Positions 8,288-16,350 are shown, numbered from the stretch's first letter. The stretch is 49,588 nucleotides of DNA from JBDHTS01 sp044221445 (GCA_044221445.1 JBGAPF010000018.1:1-49588), one strand, 5' to 3'. Notes: generated by a model from the letters alone, not told the origin. Made by a program: numbers and translations.

Positions 8288-8677
8288 TCAGTGGCGGCTT
8301 GTGGAGGCGGGCGCTTCGTCCGCCTGTGGCGTGCGCCACATTTTTTCGATGTTGTAATACTCGCGCACTTCCGGACGGAAAATATGCACGATGACATCGC
8401 CGGCATCCAGGACGACCCAGTTGCACAGGTCTTTTCCTTCCGTGCGGATATCGGAAAACCCGAGCGCCTTAAGCCGTTGTTCGAGTTTTTCAGCCATGGC
8501 GCCAACCTGCCGGGTCGATGTGCCGGTGGCGACGACCATGAAATCGGCAATCGCCGTCTGGCCGCGCAGGTCTATTGTTTCGATGTCGGAGGCCTTGTCA
8601 GCATCCAGCGACTGTTCGATCATCGCTTTCAGCCCTTCGGGGCTGTCGATAGCCCCTTTTTCATGTGTGTTTAAAAT
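8288..8677 (-). CDS. rsfS: RsfS ribosome silencing factor, probable ATT start
   Basis: RsfS binds uL14 on the 50S subunit and blocks subunit joining. The core is unmistakable: SLDADKASDIETIDLRG, TSTRQVGAMAEKL, DAGDVIVHIFRPEVREYY, and IEKMW at the end. The first ATG (8623) would cut into the conserved N-terminal helix (SPEGLKAMIEQSLDADKA). The frame is open 18 codons further, to an ATT at 8677 that lies 8 nt after AAGGAG. The only stop upstream is the TAA inside TAAGGAG. With ATT the product is 129 residues. Alternatives are ATG 8623, which has a weak AAGGG upstream, or a one-base indel in the AAAAAGGGG run that would connect an ATG at 8663. Confidence 0.9.
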   Translation of the reverse strand: MLNTHEKGAIDSPEGLKAMIEQSLDADKASDIETIDLRGQTAIADFMVVATGTSTRQVGAMAEKLEQRLKALGFSDIRTEGKDLCNWVVLDAGDVIVHIFRPEVREYYNIEKMWRTPQADEAPASTSRH

Positions 8678-8689
8678 TTGTCGTTCTCC

Positions 8690-8809
8690 TTATGCATGTG
8701 GGTTGAGGACATAACAAACAACGCCGCGATACGCAAATATCGCAGCGTTTGTGATGGCCGGTTCTGTATGGCTGTTATAAATGGACGCGACGCCGTTTGT
8801 TAACGTCAT
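8690..8809 (-). CDS. Possible 39-residue upstream ORF/leader peptide before rsfS
   Basis: A short frame starts at ATG 8809, five bases after GGAG (GTGGAGACCAGATG). It runs 39 codons to the TAA that is part of the rsfS ribosome site TAAGGAG. It is in the same frame as rsfS. The predicted peptide (MTLTNGVASIYNSH...) matches nothing I know, and part of it is encoded by an 11-bp hairpin (8721-8748). Its stop position suggests translational coupling to rsfS, but it may be non-coding leader. Confidence 0.3.
   Translation of the reverse strand: MTLTNGVASIYNSHTEPAITNAAIFAYRGVVCYVLNPHA
8721..8748 (-). other. Stem-loop in the rsfS leader
   Basis: An 11-bp stem with a 6-base loop pairs ACGCCGCGATA with TATCGCAGCGT on the + strand. 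The one mismatch becomes a G-U pair only in the minus-strand RNA, so the structure fits an element of the rsfS transcript. There is no T-tract, so it is not a simple terminator. Confidence 0.5.
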
Positions 8810-8893
8810 CTGGTCTCCACTTTATAGACAAAGCGATACGCTTCTCTCATATATCTATTTTACGCCCCTTGGGCAGGCCGTCAAAGCCCTTTT

Positions 8894-9505
8894 TTAGCCG
8901 CGCAGCAGCGTCGAAGACTGAAAGTTAAGTTTATTGCTTATAATCCAATAGGTTGATCCTGGTTCTAGAGGGGGGCAGGCTGGCCGCCCCAGAATGGTTT
9001 GCCGCTGCGCTTTGGCGTGTTTCAGGGGGCAATTCCGGATGAGCGACAGGGCAGGCGGGCGGGCGATATGGGCGGTCGGCACAAGCGCCAGGATATCCTG
9101 CCATCTGTGCCAGCGATGAAATGTGAGGGCGTTGTCGAGCCCGGTCAGCCAGACGAACCGCGCATCGGGGAATGCAGGAAGAAGACGGGTCAGCGTATCG
9201 ACAGTATAGGATGTGCCAAGCCGGCGTTCGAGGTCGGAGACGATAAGACGAGGGTGGTTTCGCGTCATTATCCTGCTGCGCTCAAGCCGGGAAGCATACG
9301 AGGCTGTAAGAGCGCTCGCCTTGAGAGGATTCTGGGGGCTGACCAGCCACCAGACGCAATCGAGGCCGAGGGCGCGCAGGGCTGTCAGGCTGATGTGGAC
9401 ATGCCCGTCATGGGGCGGGTTGAACGAACCGCCGAGGAGGCCGACGCGCAGACCCCGCCATGATGACGGGACGAGAAGGCGGGGCGGTTGAAAAAGAAGG
9501 GGCAT
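8894..9505 (-). CDS. nadD: NadD, nicotinate-nucleotide adenylyltransferase
   Basis: NadD transfers AMP to nicotinate mononucleotide in NAD synthesis. The 203-residue protein carries the nucleotidyltransferase signature GGSFNPPHDGHVHISL near residues 24-39 and the family motif WLTGLDNALTFHRW. The end, QSSTLLRG, corresponds to the usual ISSTxIR phosphate-binding loop. I chose ATG 9505, preceded by AGAGGA. An in-frame TTG six codons upstream lacks a proper site. The ribosome site lies inside a 7-bp inverted repeat (9511-9530). nadD-rsfS-rlmH is a conserved order. Confidence 0.93.
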   Translation of the reverse strand: MPLLFQPPRLLVPSSWRGLRVGLLGGSFNPPHDGHVHISLTALRALGLDCVWWLVSPQNPLKASALTASYASRLERSRIMTRNHPRLIVSDLERRLGTSYTVDTLTRLLPAFPDARFVWLTGLDNALTFHRWHRWQDILALVPTAHIARPPALSLIRNCPLKHAKAQRQTILGRPACPPLEPGSTYWIISNKLNFQSSTLLRG

Positions 9506-9510
9506 TGTTT

Positions 9511-9530
9511 TCCTCTTCCCCAAAAGAGGA
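9511..9530 (-). promoter_or_regulatory. Hairpin covering the nadD ribosome-binding site
   Basis: TCCTCTT and AAGAGGA (9511-9517 / 9524-9530) form a perfect 7-bp inverted repeat with a 6-base loop, between the atpF stop and the nadD ATG. On the nadD mRNA the downstream arm contains the AGAGGA Shine-Dalgarno sequence. Folding would therefore hide the site. There is no T-tract, so a terminator is unlikely. Confidence 0.5.
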
Positions 9531-9538
9531 AGATAACG

Positions 9539-10030
9539 TCAGGCGGCCCTATCGGCCAGTTCGCGGATTGAATCGTCGATCAGCCGCGCATTGGTCTGTT
9601 CGTCCATGTGGGCGGCGATGATTTCCGCAGTCGCCTTAACGGCCAGTTCGGCGGCGTAAGCGCGGATCTCGTTCATAGCCGCTTCTTCCATGCGTTTCAG
9701 GCGTTCTTCCAGCTGGCGCTCGCGGCGCTGCGCGGCCTCTTCAAGGCCTTGTTCGGCAGCGCGCCGAAGGTCTTCGGCATGATGGCGGGCATGGTCGACG
9801 ATGCGCTTCGCTTCGGCGGCCGCTTCCTGCTGCTGTTTTTTATACTGGGCCAGCAAAGCCTGCGCTTCGTTGCGCAGCGATTCCGCAGTCTGGATTTCCT
9901 GACGGATCTGCGCGATTCGCCCGTCCAGCTTCTGGGTTACAGGCTTGCGGCCGAGAACCCAGGCAAGAACACAAAAGATCAGGAAGGAGAGCGCAACCCA
10001 GTTATGGGCGTCATTGAGCCATTCCATCAT
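9539..10030 (-). CDS. atpF: ATP synthase F0 subunit b
   Basis: Peripheral-stalk subunit of F1F0 ATP synthase. The 163-residue product has one N-terminal membrane helix (NWVALSFLIFCVLAWVLGRK, residues 10-29). A long charged helix follows (residues 35-163, rich in Glu/Arg/Ala) that would pair with b' to hold the F1 head. The second of the two start methionines is equally possible. It is the last gene of atpI-B-E-F'-F and lies one base after the b' stop. The duplicated b/b' pair is typical of alphaproteobacteria and cyanobacteria. Confidence 0.94.
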   Translation of the reverse strand: MMEWLNDAHNWVALSFLIFCVLAWVLGRKPVTQKLDGRIAQIRQEIQTAESLRNEAQALLAQYKKQQQEAAAEAKRIVDHARHHAEDLRRAAEQGLEEAAQRRERQLEERLKRMEEAAMNEIRAYAAELAVKATAEIIAAHMDEQTNARLIDDSIRELADRAA

Positions 10031-10031
10031 C

Positions 10032-10631
10032 TTACGCAGCCTCCCGCCGGTTCAGGGATTCGACGACGGTGCGTGCCTTTTTGGGGTCGAGCGAAATGCC
10101 GACGATTTTCTTCGCCGCGTCGCTCGCAACTTCGGCCACGATACGGTTCATGTCGGCCATGGCGTCGGCCCTGGCCTGGGCAAGGTTCGTTTCCAGGGCG
10201 GCGACGCGTTCGTCCATGGCGGCGCGGAAAGCGACGGCCTGTTTGTCGGCAAGGGCTTTCATGCTTTCATTGACGGCGGCCACGGCGCGGGCAGCGTCGG
10301 CACGGGCCTGGTCGAGACCGGTCTCATAGGCCTTCTGCGCCGCTTCGGCTTCGGCTTTCAGGCGTTCAGCCTCGGCAATGTTGCCGTCGATATGGCTGCG
10401 CCTGTTTTCCAGGACACCCGCGATATCGGGCAGGATGCTTTTCGCGAACACCGTGTAGAGAACGGTGAAGCACACCGCCAGCCAGAAAATCTGGCTTGGC
10501 CACCAGTGCGGGTCGAACTGGGGCAGGCCGCCAGAGGCATGCTCTTCCCCATGCTCGGCCTGAGCCGCCAGCAGCGGGGACGCCGCCAGCGACAGGATGA
10601 CCGTCAATGCAAAACCCTGAAACCGCTTCAT
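10032..10631 (-). CDS. atpF': ATP synthase F0 subunit b'
   Basis: This is the second stalk subunit, b' (also called AtpG or AtpX). The 199-residue protein has a signal-like hydrophobic N terminus (FALTVILSLAASPLLAAQA). A His/Pro-rich loop (GGLPQFDPHWWPSQ) and the membrane helix (IFWLAVCFTVLYTVF) follow. The rest is a long alanine-rich coiled helix ending near VVESLNRREAA. The PQFDPxxWxSQIFWL motif is characteristic of alphaproteobacterial b' subunits. It sits 8 bases after atpE and 1 base before atpF. Confidence 0.94.
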   Translation of the reverse strand: MKRFQGFALTVILSLAASPLLAAQAEHGEEHASGGLPQFDPHWWPSQIFWLAVCFTVLYTVFAKSILPDIAGVLENRRSHIDGNIAEAERLKAEAEAAQKAYETGLDQARADAARAVAAVNESMKALADKQAVAFRAAMDERVAALETNLAQARADAMADMNRIVAEVASDAAKKIVGISLDPKKARTVVESLNRREAA

Positions 10632-10639
10632 GCGTGCGC

Positions 10640-10864
10640 TTATGCGAACACGAGGTAGAACGACACCAGCAGAGCGAAAATCGCCAGCGCTTCGGTCAGG
10701 GCGAAGGTCAGGAAGAATTTCTTGTCCAGCAGTTCGGCGGCGCCCGGGTTGCGACCGACGGCTTCGTTGTAAGACGAGAAGATCAAGCCAAGGCCGATGC
10801 CGACGCCGAGCAGCGGAATGAGGGCGATTGCACCGGCGAGCAGTTTTGCAGATTCGAGTTCCAT
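10640..10864 (-). CDS. atpE: ATP synthase F0 subunit c
   Basis: Proteolipid of the rotating c-ring; 74 residues with two membrane helices. The first helix has the GxGxGxG packing motif (GVGIGLGLIFSS). After a polar RNPGA loop, the second helix carries the ion-binding carboxylate in FALTEALAIFALLVSF. The sequence lacks the extra polar side chains of Na+-type rings near that glutamate, so a proton ring is the simplest reading. The 34-base gap to atpB contains an AAGGAC-like ribosome site. Confidence 0.97.
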   Translation of the reverse strand: MELESAKLLAGAIALIPLLGVGIGLGLIFSSYNEAVGRNPGAAELLDKKFFLTFALTEALAIFALLVSFYLVFA

Positions 10865-10898
10865 TGTTTGTCCTTCTTTTTTGGTTAGGGGTTAGTTT

Positions 10899-11648
10899 TT
10901 AGTGTTCCAGTTCCACTGTATCCTTCAGGTAGATGCAGCTGAGGATCGTGAAGACATAGGCCTGCAGAAAAGCGATCAGCAGTTCGAAGCCGATCAGCAC
11001 CGTATTGAACAGGGTGGGCAGAACGCCAAGGGCAACGCCCGCGACGCCCATGCCCAGGAAGGCCACGGCAAAGCCGGCGATCACTTTCAGCAGGATATGT
11101 CCCGCCATCATGTTTGCGAACAGACGAACCGACAGCGTGACAGGGCGGATCAGGAAGGACAGAACCTCGATCGGCACGATCAGGGGCAGCATCAGCATCG
11201 GAACGCCGGGCGGCACGAAGAGGCTGAAAAAATGCGTGCCGTGGCGGGCGATGCCGATCACGCAGACGCACAGGAAGACCATCAGCGCCAGGGCGGCGGT
11301 GACGACCAGGTGGCTGGTATAAGTGAAAGCGTAGGGCACAAGGCCGAGGCTGTTCCCCATGAACACCATGAAGAACACGGTGAACAACAGGGGGAAGTAC
11401 TGCATCCCGGCCACGCCTATGTTTTCCTTGATCATCCCGGCGATAAATTCATAGGACATTTCCGAAACGGACTGCATCCGCCCCGGTACCAAGGCGCGTT
11501 TACGGATGCCGACCATAAGGATGCCGATGGTAAGAAGCGTCGCGATCACCATCCACAAAGCGGAATTGGTAAAGGCCAGATTCATGCCCGCGACCGTTAT
11601 GTCCGGTCCCAGGGGCTGGATGACAAACTGGTGCAGTGCGTCGGCCAC
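10899..11648 (-). CDS. atpB: ATP synthase F0 subunit a
   Basis: Subunit a forms the proton half-channels next to the c-ring. The 249-residue protein has five or six hydrophobic segments. The conserved region FLIRPVTLSVRLFANMMAGH contains the essential arginine (in SVRLFANM). The C-terminal segment (FELLIAFLQAYVFTILSCIYL) carries the conserved Q-A-Y/F-V-F-T motif. It starts with ATG at 11648, eight bases after atpI. Confidence 0.97.
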   Translation of the reverse strand: MADALHQFVIQPLGPDITVAGMNLAFTNSALWMVIATLLTIGILMVGIRKRALVPGRMQSVSEMSYEFIAGMIKENIGVAGMQYFPLLFTVFFMVFMGNSLGLVPYAFTYTSHLVVTAALALMVFLCVCVIGIARHGTHFFSLFVPPGVPMLMLPLIVPIEVLSFLIRPVTLSVRLFANMMAGHILLKVIAGFAVAFLGMGVAGVALGVLPTLFNTVLIGFELLIAFLQAYVFTILSCIYLKDTVELEH

Positions 11649-11656
11649 GGCGTCCC

Positions 11657-12013
11657 TTAATCCTCGTCTTCGTCGGTGTTGGTAGTTTCCGGCGGCTTTG
11701 TAGCGGTTTTTTGCGCTTTTTGCAAGGCCGCAAATCCGACCGAAGAGCCCAGATTATTGGTAATCCTGTAAACGCTCATAAATCCGGCCCCAACGCCAAG
11801 GAAAAGGAAGGCGATTAGCATCCAGGGCTTTGTTCCGAGCCAGTTGTCCAGAGCCCAGCCGATCACCGCTCCCGCGACAATGGACGTCACCAGTTCCAGT
11901 CCCGCGCGCGCGCCGGCGTTCATCCCTTCCTCCGGAGCCTTGCTTTCAATCCGCTCCGATTCGCCGAATTCTGCGATTTTACTGGAAAGGTTTTTCAGTT
12001 TGTCGTCGGGCAA
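11657..12013 (-). CDS. atpI: AtpI-like F0F1 ATP synthase assembly protein
   Basis: AtpI-type proteins help c-ring assembly and are usually the first gene of the alphaproteobacterial F0 cluster. The 118-residue product has a charged N terminus, a glycine-rich membrane hairpin (LVTSIVAGAVIGWALDNWLG, then MLIAFLFLGVGAGFMSVYR) and an acidic tail (TTNTDEDED). The start is a TTG at 12013, with AGGA seven bases upstream; I see no better ATG. It lies 16 bases after mscL on the same strand. Confidence 0.88.
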   Translation of the reverse strand: MPDDKLKNLSSKIAEFGESERIESKAPEEGMNAGARAGLELVTSIVAGAVIGWALDNWLGTKPWMLIAFLFLGVGAGFMSVYRITNNLGSSVGFAALQKAQKTATKPPETTNTDEDED

Positions 12014-12029
12014 GGGTCGTTCCTGTTTT

Positions 12030-12446
12030 TTAAGGTTTCCGTCCGGACGCGAGAAGGTCGCGAATTTCCTGCAGAAGCGTTTCCTGGCGCGAAGGCGGTG
12101 CGGGCGCCTCTTCCGGCGGGGCGGTTTCCTGTTTGCGTTTCAGGCGGTTGATGACTTTTATAACGGCGAACATGGCCCAGGCGATAATCATGAAGTTCAG
12201 CAAGGTCTGCAGGAACAGGCCGTAGTTCAAAGTTACAGCCGGGACGTTGTCATGCGCTGCCTTCAAGGTTACGACCAGGTCGCTGAAATCCACATCGCCG
12301 ATCAAAACGCCGAGCGGCGGCATGATGATGTCGTTCACCAGCGACGTCGTGATCTTGCCGAACGCAGTGCCGATGACGACGCCGATCGCAAGGTCGATCA
12401 CATTGCCCTTAATGGCAAACTCTTTAAATTCTTTAATCAGGGACAT
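12030..12446 (-). CDS. mscL: MscL, large-conductance mechanosensitive channel
   Basis: MscL opens under membrane tension to release solutes on hypo-osmotic shock. The 138-residue product begins with the amphipathic helix FKEFAIKGNVIDLAIGVVIG leading into TM1. A periplasmic loop with VDFSDLVVTL follows, then TM2 (FLQTLLNFMIIAWAMFAVIK) and a charged C-terminal helix with the usual RKQE cluster. Its ATG overlaps the end of the broken PAP2 gene. Placement directly upstream of the ATP synthase cluster is unusual. Confidence 0.96.
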   Translation of the reverse strand: MSLIKEFKEFAIKGNVIDLAIGVVIGTAFGKITTSLVNDIIMPPLGVLIGDVDFSDLVVTLKAAHDNVPAVTLNYGLFLQTLLNFMIIAWAMFAVIKVINRLKRKQETAPPEEAPAPPSRQETLLQEIRDLLASGRKP

Positions 12447-13330
12447 CGGGGCCTCTCTCGGTAAGGCGCAAGACGCAGCCGGAGCCTGTCCAGATCGCCA
12501 GTGTTGTCAGTATGGCTATATACCCATCGCTGGCGTAGTGCCAGCCCAGATGGACGGATCCCGCCATAATGGCCAACAGAAAAAGGGCAAATACCGGCCA
12601 GCATTTGAGGCTTTTTTTGCGCATGAAGATAGTCCATCATCGGCAGGTAGTAGGCATTGCCATCGAGACGTTCCAGAAAGCAGGGACCGACAGAAGAAAA
12701 CAGAATCGCCAGCAGTGTGCCGTTGATCGCCCAGGTAAGGGTGAAGGCCAGGAAAAACTGCATCCGGGCCTGCGGGTGTTTCAGTGAAAAAAGCTGCCAG
12801 TACAAAACCGCGAACAGGATCGGCAGCCAGAGATTGTAAATAAGGTTGACGGCCCAGGTTACGGGCGCATAGCCCAGAAAAGGCATCAGCAGCCGCCACG
12901 GGTCATGGCCGAAATGGATAATCCTGTCGAGGTGCAGAAACGTCTCGTCCCATCCATAAGGCTGGAAGGCCGCGATCATGAATTTCATGCTGGTGAAAAC
13001 GGAGAAGACCACAATGAAGGCGATCAAAACCGGCAGGGCGCGCAGGAGGCGCTCCCGATTCAGCGGCCCCGCAAGAACGCGGGTTTTCAAAAAGGCCAAA
13101 GGATGCGCGGGTTTATGAATGAACAGCAGGGCAAACAGGTAAAAGCCATACACGATGATGAAAAGATAAAACAGGACTTCCGTGAAGAGCGCGGCATTGC
13201 CGATATACATCAGGCCATGAAACCGGTCCTGCTGACCGATGCTTAAGCTGGCCAGCCAACAGCAGGCCGCGTAAAGCGCGGCAACGGCCAGCAGCAGTAT
13301 TTCGTTTTTCCAGGATTTAAGAAAAGACAT
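12433..13330 (-). pseudogene. PAP2-family membrane phosphatase, frameshifted and lacking its catalytic core
   Basis: The N-terminal frame encodes a six-helix-type membrane protein resembling bacterial PAP2/inositolphosphotransferase-like phosphatases, up to YYLPMMDYLHAQ. The rest of the family signature, GSVHLGWHYASDGYIAIL, is present only in the +1 frame (12433-12624). The switch point is a run of seven A residues on the coding strand (12612-12618); with six A the frames would join. Even when joined, the stretch that normally holds the PSxH motif is missing, because MDYLHAQ leads almost directly to the final helix. I infer an internal deletion of about 50 codons plus the frame change, so the protein should be inactive. 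Confidence 0.8.
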
Positions 13331-13363
13331 CTCAGGTATTATACCTGTTCCGACAGAAAGGCA

Positions 13364-14110
13364 TCAATGCACTTGCAGGATAGTCTCTCTTAAAACATCG
13401 GGTACATCCGTAAAAAACCCGTCGACGCCCCAGCTTTGAAGCAGCCTTGCGCGCTGGGGATTGTTGATCGTGTAGGCGAGGATACCTTTTTCGAGGTCGA
13501 TGATGTCTTCGACCTGTTCGCGGGTAACGGCGTTGCCGTTGATATTGATCGTCTCAACATTCAGATATTTCGCGATCTCCACCCAGTTGGGGGGCCATTC
13601 CTCGTCGAGCAGCAGGCCCCTGTGCCATCCTTCGGCGAGATCGTGCGCCACTTCCAGGCTGACATGCTGGAAGCTGGAAATCAAAAGCTTGTTATGATCG
13701 TCCCAGATGCGCGACAGCAGGTCGAGCGCGACTTCGGCCGTCTCTCTCTCCCGGCCCGGGCAGGGCTTGATTTCAAGGTTCAGGCCGAGACCGAGGTTGA
13801 TGATTTCCTCGACGGCTTCTTCCAGGGTCGGGATGCTGATGCCCGTGAAGCTGTCGGCGAACCAGCTGCCGGCTTCCAGCTGTTTCAGGTCTTCCCAGTC
13901 ATGATCCTTTATAAGGCCATGGCCGTTGGTGGTGCGGTCCAGCTCATCGTCATGAAAAATGATCGGCACCTGGTCGCGCGTCAGCTTGACATCCATCTCC
14001 ACCCATTCAACGCCCATATCGGCGGCGGTGCGGATGGAAACGATCGTGTTTTCGGGCGCATAGCCGCAGGCGCCGCGATGTCCGATGATTTTAGGCAGGA
14101 TGAGAGCCAT
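13364..14110 (-). CDS. Glycerophosphodiester phosphodiesterase
   Basis: The 248-residue protein belongs to the GDPD TIM-barrel family, which hydrolyses glycerophosphodiesters to glycerol 3-phosphate and an alcohol. The catalytic motif HRGACGYAPENT lies at residues 11-22. The metal site WVEMDVKLTRD and the second histidine FHDDELDRTTNG follow in order, and the end has the usual VDGFFTDVPD strand. There is no signal peptide, so it is probably the cytoplasmic (UgpQ-like) type. No strong ribosome site is visible before the ATG at 14110. It is encoded 87 bases after pnp. Confidence 0.93.
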   Translation of the reverse strand: MALILPKIIGHRGACGYAPENTIVSIRTAADMGVEWVEMDVKLTRDQVPIIFHDDELDRTTNGHGLIKDHDWEDLKQLEAGSWFADSFTGISIPTLEEAVEEIINLGLGLNLEIKPCPGRERETAEVALDLLSRIWDDHNKLLISSFQHVSLEVAHDLAEGWHRGLLLDEEWPPNWVEIAKYLNVETININGNAVTREQVEDIIDLEKGILAYTINNPQRARLLQSWGVDGFFTDVPDVLRETILQVH

Positions 14111-14196
14111 TTAAGAAAACCAGGATATATGGTGATTGGAAAAGGGGCATAGAACGGCTTTTCCGCACTATGCCCCTTCTTCGAAATTAGTCCAGA

Positions 14197-16350
14197 TCAA
14201 CCGACTTCGCGTTCCTCGCGGCGCGGGCGTTCGGAAACCTCGCGGGCTTCGCCCGTCTGCTGGTCCACGCGTTTCATGGACAGCTTGATCTTGCCGCGTT
14301 CGTCGAAGCCGACGACCATGACGCGGACTTCCTGGCCTTCCTGAACGACGTCCGTGGTTTTGCTGACGCGGCTGTCGGCCAGTTCGGAGATATGGACCAA
14401 ACCGTCCTTGCCCGGCATAAAGTTGACGAAGGCGCCGAAGTCGGTGGTTTTGACGACTTTGCCTTTGTACACGCGGTTGAGTTCAGGCTCGTCGGTAATC
14501 CCCTTGATAATGGCGACGGCTTCCTCGATCTTCTTGATGTCGGTGGCGGCGATCTTGATGGTGCCGTCGTCCTCGATATCGATCTTCGTGCCGGTGCGTT
14601 CGACGATATCGCGGATGACTTTACCGCCGGTGCCGATGACTTCCCGGATTTTTTCCTTCGGCACCGAAATGGTGACGATCTGAGGCGCGGTGCTGCTGAC
14701 TTCCGACCGGGCCTGAGTCAGGGCTTTCGCCATTTCGCCAAGGATATGCAGACGTCCGTCTTTTGCCTGGGCGAGGGCGATCTTCATGATTTCTTCGGTG
14801 ATGGATGTGATCTTGATATCCATCTGCAGCGCGGTGACGCCTTTCGACGTGCCGGCCACTTTAAAATCCATGTCGCCGAGATGGTCTTCGTCGCCCAGAA
14901 TGTCAGAAAGGACAGCGTAGTCGCTGCCTTCCTTGATCAGGCCCATGGCGATGCCAGCCACAGGCGCTTTCAGCGGAACGCCCGCGTCCATCAGGGCAAG
15001 GGAGGTGCCGCAGACGGTCGCCATCGAAGAGGAGCCGTTCGATTCCGTGATCTCGGAAACCGTGCGCATCGTGTAGGGGAAGTCTTCCGCTTTCGGGAGC
15101 AGGGGACGCACGGCGCGCCATGCAAGCTTGCCGTGGCCAATTTCGCGACGACCCGGGCTGCTCATGCGGCCCGCTTCGCCGACCGAGTACGGAGGGAAGT
15201 TGTAATGCAGCATGAAGCGTTCACGGTATTCACCTTCCAGCGCATCGATGATCTGTTCATCCTGGCCGGTGCCGAGGGTGGTGACGACCAGCGCCTGGGT
15301 TTCGCCGCGCGTGAACAAAGCGGACCCGTGGGTGCGGGGCAGGATTCCGACTTCGGCCACGATGGGGCGAACGGTTTTCGTGTCGCGCCCGTCGATGCGG
15401 TTGCCGGTTTTCAGGATGTTGCCGCGAACGACGTCCGCTTCGACTTCCTTGAATTTGGCATTGATGACCGGTTCGGTGATGCCGTTATCGGCGTCGAGGA
15501 ATTTCACGACCGCCTGTTTGCGCAAAGCGCCGACTTTTTCGTAGCGGGCCTGCTTGACCGGCTCCTTATAGGCTTCGATCATGTCCTTGCCGAAATGCTT
15601 CTGCATCTGTTCGGACATTTTCTTGATGCTGTCGGGCGTTTCGGTGAACGGCCACGGATCTTTCGCGCACATTTCAGCCAAGCTGATGATGCCGTCGATG
15701 ACGGGCTGGAACGCGTTCCAGCCGGCCATGACCGCGCCGAGCATGATGTCTTCCGGCAGTTCCTGGGCTTCGGATTCCACCATCAGGACGCCCTCGGGCG
15801 TTCCGGCGACCACGAGTTCGAGCTTATTGTCCGGGCTCTTATACTGCTCGATAGTCGGGTTGATGACGTACTGGTCGTTGATGTAGCAGACGCGCGCGCC
15901 GCCGACCGGGCCCATGAAGGGCATGCCGGAAATGGTCAGGGCGGCCGAGCAGCCGATCATGGCGATGATATCCGGGTCGTTCTCAAGGTCGTGAGAGATC
16001 ACGGTCGCGATGATCTGGACTTCGTTGATGAATTCTTTCGGGAAGAGGGGGCGTATCGGGCGGTCGATCAGGCGGCTGGTCAGCGTTTCCTTTTCGCTGG
16101 GGCGGCCTTCGCGCTTGAAGAAGCCGCCCGGGATTTTACCGGCGGCGAAGGTTTTTTCCTGGTAGTGGACGGAGAGAGGGAAAAAATCCTGCCCGTCCTT
16201 GATTTTGCGGGAGCCGACCACGGTGCAGAGCACGGTCGTGCCGCCAACGGTTGCCAATACGGCGCCATCGGCCTGGCGGGCGATCTTGCCGGTTTCGAGC
16301 GTTAATTTTTTGCCCGCGAAATCGATTTCTTTGCGGAAAACATTAAACAT
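14197..16350 (-). CDS. pnp: Polyribonucleotide nucleotidyltransferase (PNPase)
   Basis: PNPase degrades RNA 3'-to-5' phosphorolytically and can add tails in reverse. The 717-residue product has two RNase PH domains. The first contains KTFAAGKIPGGFFKREGRPS and the second SSPGRREIGHGKLAWRAV with MDAGVPLKAPVAGIAMGLI. A KH domain follows (EKIREVIGTGGKVIRDIVE, about 560-610), then an S1 domain (DFGAFVNFMPGKDGLVHISE, about 625-690) and a short charged tail. It starts at ATG 16350, behind AAGGA. It is separated from rpsO, its usual upstream partner, by a two-kilobase block of genes on the other strand. Confidence 0.98.
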   Translation of the reverse strand: MFNVFRKEIDFAGKKLTLETGKIARQADGAVLATVGGTTVLCTVVGSRKIKDGQDFFPLSVHYQEKTFAAGKIPGGFFKREGRPSEKETLTSRLIDRPIRPLFPKEFINEVQIIATVISHDLENDPDIIAMIGCSAALTISGMPFMGPVGGARVCYINDQYVINPTIEQYKSPDNKLELVVAGTPEGVLMVESEAQELPEDIMLGAVMAGWNAFQPVIDGIISLAEMCAKDPWPFTETPDSIKKMSEQMQKHFGKDMIEAYKEPVKQARYEKVGALRKQAVVKFLDADNGITEPVINAKFKEVEADVVRGNILKTGNRIDGRDTKTVRPIVAEVGILPRTHGSALFTRGETQALVVTTLGTGQDEQIIDALEGEYRERFMLHYNFPPYSVGEAGRMSSPGRREIGHGKLAWRAVRPLLPKAEDFPYTMRTVSEITESNGSSSMATVCGTSLALMDAGVPLKAPVAGIAMGLIKEGSDYAVLSDILGDEDHLGDMDFKVAGTSKGVTALQMDIKITSITEEIMKIALAQAKDGRLHILGEMAKALTQARSEVSSTAPQIVTISVPKEKIREVIGTGGKVIRDIVERTGTKIDIEDDGTIKIAATDIKKIEEAVAIIKGITDEPELNRVYKGKVVKTTDFGAFVNFMPGKDGLVHISELADSRVSKTTDVVQEGQEVRVMVVGFDERGKIKLSMKRVDQQTGEAREVSERPRREEREVG

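Noticed and set aside
12605..12625. Programmed -1 frameshift at the A AAA AAG heptamer in the PAP2 gene
   Set aside because: The heptamer is in the right phase for -1 slippage, but the conserved C-terminal motif is in the +1 frame, so dnaX-type frameshifting would not reach it.
14392..16305. A 637-codon open frame antisense to pnp
   Set aside because: It is the mirror of a GC-rich gene; the peptide is Asp/His/Arg-rich without any motif, and pnp on the other strand is certain.
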